Positions 55,741 to 61,166 of a stretch of DNA of 64,000 nt are shown in pieces; within the stretch, counting starts at the first letter, position 1, and each line of letters opens with the position of its first letter. The notes beneath the pieces were generated by a model. It had not been told where the DNA came from, made no database searches, and saw only the letters and a program-made list of their open reading frames with translations. Both the position numbers and the translations under genes were made by a program. Where the stretch lies: positions 1-64,000 of the forward strand of contig JADKJG010000001.1 of NCBI GenBank assembly GCA_016722375.1. Direction: 5' to 3'. This DNA comes from Bacteroidota bacterium (GTDB taxonomy: Bacteria; Bacteroidota; Bacteroidia; Chitinophagales; LD1).

Positions 55741-56607
55741 TCAGAACGAAATTCCCTCCATATGTACGATTTCCCATTTCACCCAGTCTCGATGACTGTA
55801 ACGCTCGAATTGTTTATCGTGGTTATATTCCAATAGTATCGTTATGTCACTTTCCATTTCTTGATATCGCCCTCGTTTTTTCGATTGTAGCCCATACCAA
55901 ACATGATAGTTGATGGAAGCGGTTCCGGCAGATTCATTCATAGATACCTTTTTATATTCTCCACGGATAAAGCGTCGGCGGGGGATGAAGGGGTAATCGT
56001 CGCTTACTATCTCTATGTGCGGCGCCTGATCAAGGTTGTTCCCCATTCTAAATTCTTTTGAAAAAATCGAAAAATCCATTGCAAAAACTGATTGTCCAAA
56101 AGACATTTCTATTAAGCGGTGTAAAATGATTTTGGGTTCGAGAGCTTCTACGGGGTGAAATTGCTCGTATGTTATCTTGGTAAATACCGGGGGAAATTTA
56201 ATGTTGATGATTTTCTGCTTAAACACTTCTTGGGTCAGGAAGCGATACATTTCGTCAATTGGCACCGGAAGCCTCGAAAAAATTTCGATGCTGTGTCTTT
56301 GCATCAGGCCCGTGAGGCGCTCGTAAGCCCTTCGGGTTTCTTTTGCGCTCATGTCATGCAGATGGTTATAAGCCGGTTCTCCGATCAGTTGGTAAATAGT
56401 GGTTTGACCGGCAGTTGGTAATTTTCGGTAATAGCGGATTAGGTGTTTAAGATGTTGATTCAATAAACGATGCATCCGAAAAGGCGACTCACCGACTTCT
56501 ATTCCGAATTCCGCCATCAATTGCAACCGGAGCTGACCGTTTTGTACGATGTATTGCTCGTCTGTTTTAGGGCCCCTTTTCTTTTTCCGCTCCATAGGAT
56601 TTGACAA
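55741..56607 (-). CDS. Hypothetical protein of 288 residues
   Basis: A basic soluble protein (MSNPMERKKKRGPKTDEQYI...; a start at the second Met, 56595, is equally possible). The middle has LIGEPAYNHLHDMSAKETRR and SRLPVPIDEMYRFLTQEVF; the C-terminus is rich in aromatic residues (YHVWYGLQSKKRGRYQEMES). I know no family. It has no signal peptide or catalytic motif. It lies between an XRE gene and a fragment of the same gene, as if inserted or exposed by a duplication. Confidence 0.65.
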   Translation of the reverse strand: MSNPMERKKKRGPKTDEQYIVQNGQLRLQLMAEFGIEVGESPFRMHRLLNQHLKHLIRYYRKLPTAGQTTIYQLIGEPAYNHLHDMSAKETRRAYERLTGLMQRHSIEIFSRLPVPIDEMYRFLTQEVFKQKIINIKFPPVFTKITYEQFHPVEALEPKIILHRLIEMSFGQSVFAMDFSIFSKEFRMGNNLDQAPHIEIVSDDYPFIPRRRFIRGEYKKVSMNESAGTASINYHVWYGLQSKKRGRYQEMESDITILLEYNHDKQFERYSHRDWVKWEIVHMEGISF

Positions 56608-56640
56608 AGTCGTACCACTAAAATAATAATTTCAGATAAA

Positions 56641-56739
56641 ATGAGCGAGGTACCGAAAGGTATGCTCAACATCTCCATAGACACGCTGCTTGATATCTGC
56701 GAGGTGCTGCATTTGAAGGGGAAGCTGGTGAAGGAGTGA
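56641..56739 (+). pseudogene. C-terminal remnant of the XRE gene
   Basis: The sequence NISIDTLLDICEVLHLKGKL matches the end of the 55389 protein (NVTIDTLLDICQALHLKVML) and the DNA match extends to the stop codon and a few bases past it. Only 32 codons remain, with an ATG by chance. The HTH part is missing. Confidence 0.85.
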
Positions 56740-56831
56740 GATGGCTGGTTTGCTAAGCGGGCGCTGGCGCAACTCTGCCCTCGATCGCGACACGCCACAC
56801 CTGTACAGATAATGAAAGAACCGTTGCTACA

Positions 56832-57252
56832 CGTGCATTTTAGCTCCGTAGGAGCTATGCGTTTGGTAGTAAATAGACAGCATCTTATTTAAGTTCCAGA
56901 GGAACGTCCGATAGAAAACAGTCGGTCGCCCCGATGGGCAATGCCATTAAGTTAAGCCGTAATTGTGTTCGAAACATGATAATCTGTGGCTAAAGCCAAG
57001 CCAGTTTTACACCAAATGCTCCGCCATAAATGGCGGTTTATAACACCACGCTTCAGCGTGGTGAGCATCCGGCTCATGCTAAATGGCTTTAGCCATGATA
57101 ATAGCTACGAGGAAGTCAGATTCAAACACTTATTAGGATGAACCTTGAAAACCGCATCGCGGTCGAAATCCTTAACTTAATGGCATTGCCCGATGGGGCT
57201 TAGCTTATTATGACGAGATACTTCTACCAAAGGCTTTGACCCTACGGGTCAA
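56832..57252. repeat. Intergenic train of short hairpins, split by a MITE-like element
   Basis: Hairpins with three-base loops follow each other: AGCTCC-gta-GGAGCT (56832), GTTCC-aga-GGAAC (56893), GCCCC-gat-GGGGC (56928, interrupted) and TTGACCC-tac-GGGTCAA (57236). Between them, GCGTTTGGTAG near 56859 and CTACCAAAGGC near 57225 are inverted partners. The layout resembles intergenic hairpin families of Bacteroidota and could be a structured RNA or repeat. Confidence 0.6.
56936..57191. mobile_element. MITE-like element with 21-bp terminal inverted repeats
   Basis: A 256-bp segment with perfect 21-bp ends (GGGCAATGCCATTAAGTTAA plus G, inverted at 57171-57191), flanked by a 3-bp direct repeat GAT (56933-56935, 57192-57194). 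Taking it out restores the hairpin GCCCC-GAT-GGGGC, strong evidence of insertion. It contains no ORF but several hairpins (CACCACGC-TTCA-GCGTGGTG; CCGCCAT/ATGGCGG; TGGCTAAAGCCA). Confidence 0.82.
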
Positions 57253-57381
57253 TAGACCAATGCCACACTGCATTTTAAAGTCTTCTGTACAGGTGGGGCA
57301 TCACAAGTATTCGGAAGACTTTATAAAGGATTAGTTTACAGTGGTTTATGTTCACCTCACCTTTTCAAATTATGCAAAAAA

Positions 57382-57472
57382 TTTCACGCAAAGGGCTTAG
57401 AGATGCAGAGTATTGAATCTTTTCACTGTATTTTCTCTGTGTTCCCAGCTAGTCTGCGTCCTCTGCGTGAAA
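57382..57472. repeat. Second CGCAAAG-type intergenic repeat
   Basis: Starts TTTCACGCAAAGGGCTTAG and ends GTCCTCTGCGTGAA, matching the class at 3749-3851. The middle is diverged (TTTTCTCTGTGTTCCC). Confidence 0.6.
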
Positions 57473-57664
57473 TAAAGTATGCCTTTTAAGGTAAATTTCT
57501 CCAGAGAACGCAGGTAGAAGATGGTATTAATATGCTTAAACAAAGCCATTACACCATCTTCCGAACACCTGTGGGGTGGCGTCGCGCGAGTGTGAGCTAC
57601 ATCAACGCCGTCCCTCCGCTTCATAGGAGCACGAGGGGGCTTATACCTGATCAACGCAATCCCT

Positions 57665-57690
57665 GAAACGTCGCTATGGTTTGACGTTTC
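57665..57690 (+). terminator. Hairpin before the RM operon
   Basis: Eight-base arms GAAACGTC/GACGTTTC, loop of ten, followed by TTTAAC. It may end transcription from the left or bind a dimeric protein. Confidence 0.4.
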
Positions 57691-57821
57691 TTTAACAACA
57701 TCGTGGTGTCAATTAATCTGCGATTAATATTTTTGTGACACATTCCATCTTATGACACAAGGCAATCGGATTTTTGACCAGCAGGGTTTGTTTTTTTGCT
57801 TATCAAATGTAAACACAGGCC

Positions 57822-57844
57822 GTGACGTGGTCCTAGACTACGTC
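57822..57844. promoter_or_regulatory. Candidate operator palindrome upstream of hsdM
   Basis: Ten-base arms TGACGTGGTC/GACTACGTCA around CTA, one mismatched pair, centred 60 bp upstream of the hsdM ATG. Its size and place fit a dimeric repressor site controlling the restriction-modification operon. No controller gene is seen next to it. Confidence 0.45.
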
Positions 57845-57893
57845 AAACGGGGATATTAGAAGTAAAAACAAAAGACCTATTAAAAGATAAAAA

Positions 57894-59440
57894 ATGACAA
57901 GCACAGCACAAAGAGCAGAATTACAAGCTAAAATATGGAAGATAGCCAACGATGTGCGAGGCTCGGTAGATGGATGGGATTTTAAACAGTTTGTTTTAGG
58001 TACGCTGTTCTATCGCTTCATTAGTGAAAACTTTACCAATTACATTGAAGGGGGTGATGATAGCATTGACTACGCCAATTTTTCCGCTGAAAAAATATCT
58101 TCAGAAATAAAGGACGATGCCATTAAGACCAAGGGGTATTTCATCTATCCCAGCCAGCTTTTCATAAATGTGGCGAAAACAGCCAATACCAACCCGAATC
58201 TTAACACGGATTTAAAAGCCATTTTTGATGCTATTGAAAGTTCTGCAAATGGTTATCCATCCGAACCAGATATTAAAGGATTGTTTGCGGATTTTGATAC
58301 GACAAGCACACGATTGGGTAATACTGTTGAAGGCAAAAACGACCGATTAGCTAAAGTTTTGAAAGGTGTGGAAGAATTGAATTTTGGAGATTTTGAGGAT
58401 AACCAAATTGACCTTTTTGGTGATGCCTATGAGTTTCTGATCTCTAATTATGCCGCGAACGCGGGAAAATCTGGAGGTGAGTTTTTTACGCCACAGCACG
58501 TATCCAAACTCATCGCTCAATTGGCCATGCACAAGCAGGTCAAAGTGAATAAGATATATGACCCAGCGGCGGGTTCTGGCTCTTTACTTTTACAAGCCAA
58601 AAAGCATTTCGATAATCATATTATTGAAGAAGGCTTCTATGGACAGGAAGTGAACCACACGACTTACAACCTTGCTCGTATGAACATGTTTTTGCACAAC
58701 ATCAACTACGACAAGTTTAATATTGCCCTTGGCAATACGCTCATAGACCCACACTTTGGCGATGAAAAACCTTTTGATGCCATTGTTTCTAATCCTCCTT
58801 ACTCTATCAAGTGGATTGGTGACGATGACCCCACGCTGATTAATGATGACCGTTTTGCCCCTGCTGGTGTATTGGCTCCTAAATCAAAAGCCGATTTTGC
58901 CTTTGTCCTTCATGCCCTGAGTTATCTGTCCAGCAAAGGCAGGGCAGCTATTGTTTGCTTTCCGGGTATCTTTTACCGAGGCGGTGCGGAACAGAAAATC
59001 AGGAAGTATTTAGTGGATAATAATTTTGTAGAAACCATAATCTCCGTAGCACCCAATTTGTTTTATGGCACTCTATTTCAGTTACCATTCTGGTGCTCTC
59101 TAAACACAAGACGGATACCAAAACCCAGTTTATAGATGCCAGCGGTGAAGATTTTTTTAAGAAAGTGACCAATAACAATTTGCTGACCCATGCCCATATT
59201 GAAAAGATTATGGAAATCTTTGACAGCAAAAAAGAGGTGGCGCATGTGGCTACATCTATAGGCAACAACAAAATTGCGGAGAACGATTATAGCCTATCTG
59301 TAAGCTCTTATGTAGAAGCGAAGGATAACCGCGAAAAGCTCGATATAACCGAACTGAACCAAGAAGTTTCAAAAACGGTGGTGAAGATAAATAAGCTGCG
59401 TGCCGATATAGATGCTATAATAAAGGAGATTGAAGCATGA
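57894..59440 (+). CDS. hsdM: Type I RM methyltransferase subunit HsdM (EcoR124-like), frameshift near 59072
   Basis: Adenine-N6 methyltransferase subunit. The N-terminus (AKIWKIANDVRGSVDGWDFK, GTLFYRFISENF) matches the EcoR124I-type family; the AdoMet motif is IYDPAAGSGSLLLQ (about residues 221-234) and the catalytic motif is SNPPYS. The open frame ends at 59135. A one-base loss near 59071-59074 (CACTCTA where CACTTCTA fits) moves the rest into another frame (59093-59440: VAHVATSIGNN, VVKINKLRADIDAIIKEIEA). The repaired gene would have 515 residues, near EcoR124I HsdM. TGA overlaps the hsdS ATG. The loss lies in a T-run, so a sequence error is possible; otherwise the system is off. Confidence 0.9.
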
Positions 59441-60534
59441 GCTATTTGGAGAAATTGTTAGAGGGCGTGGAGGTGGAATGGAAGCCGTTGGGGGAAGTCG
59501 CTGAACTTAAACGAGGCAAAACTATTACGGCAAAAACAAAAAACGCTGGTAATATTCCTGTGATTAGTGGTGGTCAGAAACCTGCATACTATAATGCAGA
59601 ATACAATAGAGAAGGTGAAACAATTACAGTTGCAGGAAGTGGTGCCTATTCTGGTTACGTTATGTATTGGAATGAACCGATATTTATATCAGATGCATTT
59701 TCGGTTATACCTAATCTTGCAGTTTTAAATACAAAGTATGTTTTTCATTTTTTACTAAATAACCAAGAGTGGATTCATAATTTACAGAAAGGTTCAGGTG
59801 TACCGCACGTGTACCCAAAAGACTTGGCTAAACTCCTCATCCCCATCCCGCCCCTCACCGTTCAAAAAGAAATTGTTCGTATCTTAGACAGCTTTACAGA
59901 GCTTACAGCAGAGCTTACAGCAGAGCTTACAGCTCGTAAAAAGCAGTATAGTTATTATAGGGAACAGTTGTTGAGTTTTGAAGAAGGGGAGGTGGAGTGG
60001 AAGACGTTGGGGGAGGTCTTCCAGATGAGAGCAGGCCAGCACATTTCAGCAGATAATATAAGTACAATCAAAGATGACACTTATCCTTTCCCGTGCTATG
60101 GAGGTAATGGTGTGCGTGGTTTCGTAAAAAATTATAGCCATGATGGTGGGTATGTTTTAATAGGTCGCCAAGGTGCTCTATGTGGAAATGTCCAACGCTT
60201 TAAGGGCAAATTTTATGCAACTGAACACGCTGTCGTTGTTACGGCAACTGATTCTATAAATATAGATTATGCCTTTTACTTTCTTACCATTATGAACCTA
60301 AATCAATATGCCTCAAAGTCTGCACAACCAGGTTTAGCTGTTGGAAAACTGAGTAATTTAAAAATCCCCCTTCCTTCCCTTGAAGAACAAGAACGCATTG
60401 TTACTATCCTCGATAAATTCGACATGCTCACTACCTCAATCAGTGAAGGGTTGCCGAGAGAGATTGAGTTAAGAAAAAAGCAGTATGAGTATTATAGGGA
60501 TTTGTTGCTGACGTTTAAAATGTCTGTATTATGA
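59437..60534 (+). CDS. hsdS: Type I RM specificity subunit HsdS (EcoR124-like)
   Basis: A 365-residue DNA-recognition subunit that starts inside the hsdM stop (ATGA). Two target-recognition domains: TRD1 about residues 10-145 (LGEVAELKRGKTITAKTKN) and TRD2 about 190-325 (TLGEVFQMRAGQHISADNIS). Each is followed by a conserved helical region (IPPLTVQKEIVRILDSF; LPSLEEQERIVTILDKF). The central spacer holds TELTAELTAELTA and RKKQYSYYREQLL; the C-terminal one has RKKQYEYYRDLLL. TAEL copy number in EcoR124-type proteins sets the distance between the two half-sites. The two TRDs differ, so an asymmetric bipartite target is expected. Confidence 0.93.
   Translation: MSYLEKLLEGVEVEWKPLGEVAELKRGKTITAKTKNAGNIPVISGGQKPAYYNAEYNREGETITVAGSGAYSGYVMYWNEPIFISDAFSVIPNLAVLNTKYVFHFLLNNQEWIHNLQKGSGVPHVYPKDLAKLLIPIPPLTVQKEIVRILDSFTELTAELTAELTARKKQYSYYREQLLSFEEGEVEWKTLGEVFQMRAGQHISADNISTIKDDTYPFPCYGGNGVRGFVKNYSHDGGYVLIGRQGALCGNVQRFKGKFYATEHAVVVTATDSINIDYAFYFLTIMNLNQYASKSAQPGLAVGKLSNLKIPLPSLEEQERIVTILDKFDMLTTSISEGLPREIELRKKQYEYYRDLLLTFKMSVL
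59896..59928 (+). repeat. 12-bp tandem repeat encoding TAEL in hsdS
   Basis: ACAGAGCTT (59896-59904, lacking GCA) then two copies of ACAGCAGAGCTT (59905-59916, 59917-59928), followed by ACAGCT. They encode TEL-TAEL-TAEL-TA at residues 154-166. Loss or gain of a 12-bp unit keeps the frame and adds or removes four residues of the inter-TRD spacer. Confidence 0.9.
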
Positions 60535-60553
60535 TTTTTAGGATTTTAAGATT
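60534..60553 (+). repeat. Left inverted arm of the GxxExxY cassette
   Basis: ATTTTTAGGATTTTAAGATT, inverted at 61133-61152 with two mismatches. It overlaps the hsdS stop codon. The following 60554-60610 repeats GATTATAGGATAAGG and GGTAATAGGATAA, the same AGGAT-rich motif, and ATTAGGATTGTAA at 60630 pairs with TTACAATCC at 60661. Confidence 0.55.
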
Positions 60554-60698
60554 ATAGGATAAGGATAATAGGTTAAAGATTATAGGATAAGGGTAATAGG
60601 ATAAAAATGAAAGGATTCATACTACATACTATTAGGATTGTAAAATTGCACCCTGTAATCTTACAATCCTCTAATCTTAAAAATCAAAATTCCGACAA

Positions 60699-61148
60699 AT
60701 GAAACATGATGAATTGACGCATAAAATAATTGGTTGTGCTATGAAAGTGCATAGCACCTTGGGCAATGGTTTTCAGGAAGTCATTTATCAGCGGGCATTG
60801 GCTATTGAAATGGAAAAACAGGGTTTAGGTTTTAAGCGGGAAATGGAAATGAGTATTTTTTATGAAGGCGTTGATATTGGAACAAGGCGGGTAGATTTTT
60901 TTGTAGAAGATCTTGTAATGGTTGAACTGAAAGCATTAATAAAATTGGAAGATGTGCATTTGGCACAGGCGATGAATTATTGTCAAGCCTATAATTTACC
61001 TATTGGTTTACTGATAAATTTTGGATCAAAAAGTTTGGAATTTAAAAGAGTGTATAACGTAAACCACCCTGAAAACAAAGATTATATTAGGATGAATGGA
61101 TTAAAAGATGATAAGATTTCATCCGACCCCAAAATCCTGAAATCCTAA
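60699..61148 (+). CDS. GxxExxY protein (PD-(D/E)XK nuclease-like), inserted between hsdS and hsdR
   Basis: A 149-residue protein with the family signature GNGFQEVIYQRALAIEME near residue 21 and a nuclease-like core (VDFFVEDLVMVELKALIKLE), in which the D and ELK fit a PD-(D/E)XK fold. GxxExxY genes are common in Bacteroidota and often sit in repeat-rich, mobile or defence contexts; their function is not settled. Here it interrupts the hsdM-hsdS-hsdR run. The bracketing AGGAT-rich inverted repeats suggest it entered as a unit. Confidence 0.88.
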   Translation: MKHDELTHKIIGCAMKVHSTLGNGFQEVIYQRALAIEMEKQGLGFKREMEMSIFYEGVDIGTRRVDFFVEDLVMVELKALIKLEDVHLAQAMNYCQAYNLPIGLLINFGSKSLEFKRVYNVNHPENKDYIRMNGLKDDKISSDPKILKS

Positions 61149-61152
61149 AAAT
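61133..61152 (-). repeat. Right inverted arm of the GxxExxY cassette
   Basis: AATCCTGAAATCCTAAAAAT, inverted copy of 60534-60553 with two differences. It overlaps the C-terminal codons and stop of the GxxExxY gene. The following leader AATTCAGACAAATG repeats the leader of the GxxExxY gene (AATTCCGACAAATG). Confidence 0.55.
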
Positions 61153-61166
61153 CCTAATTCAGACAA

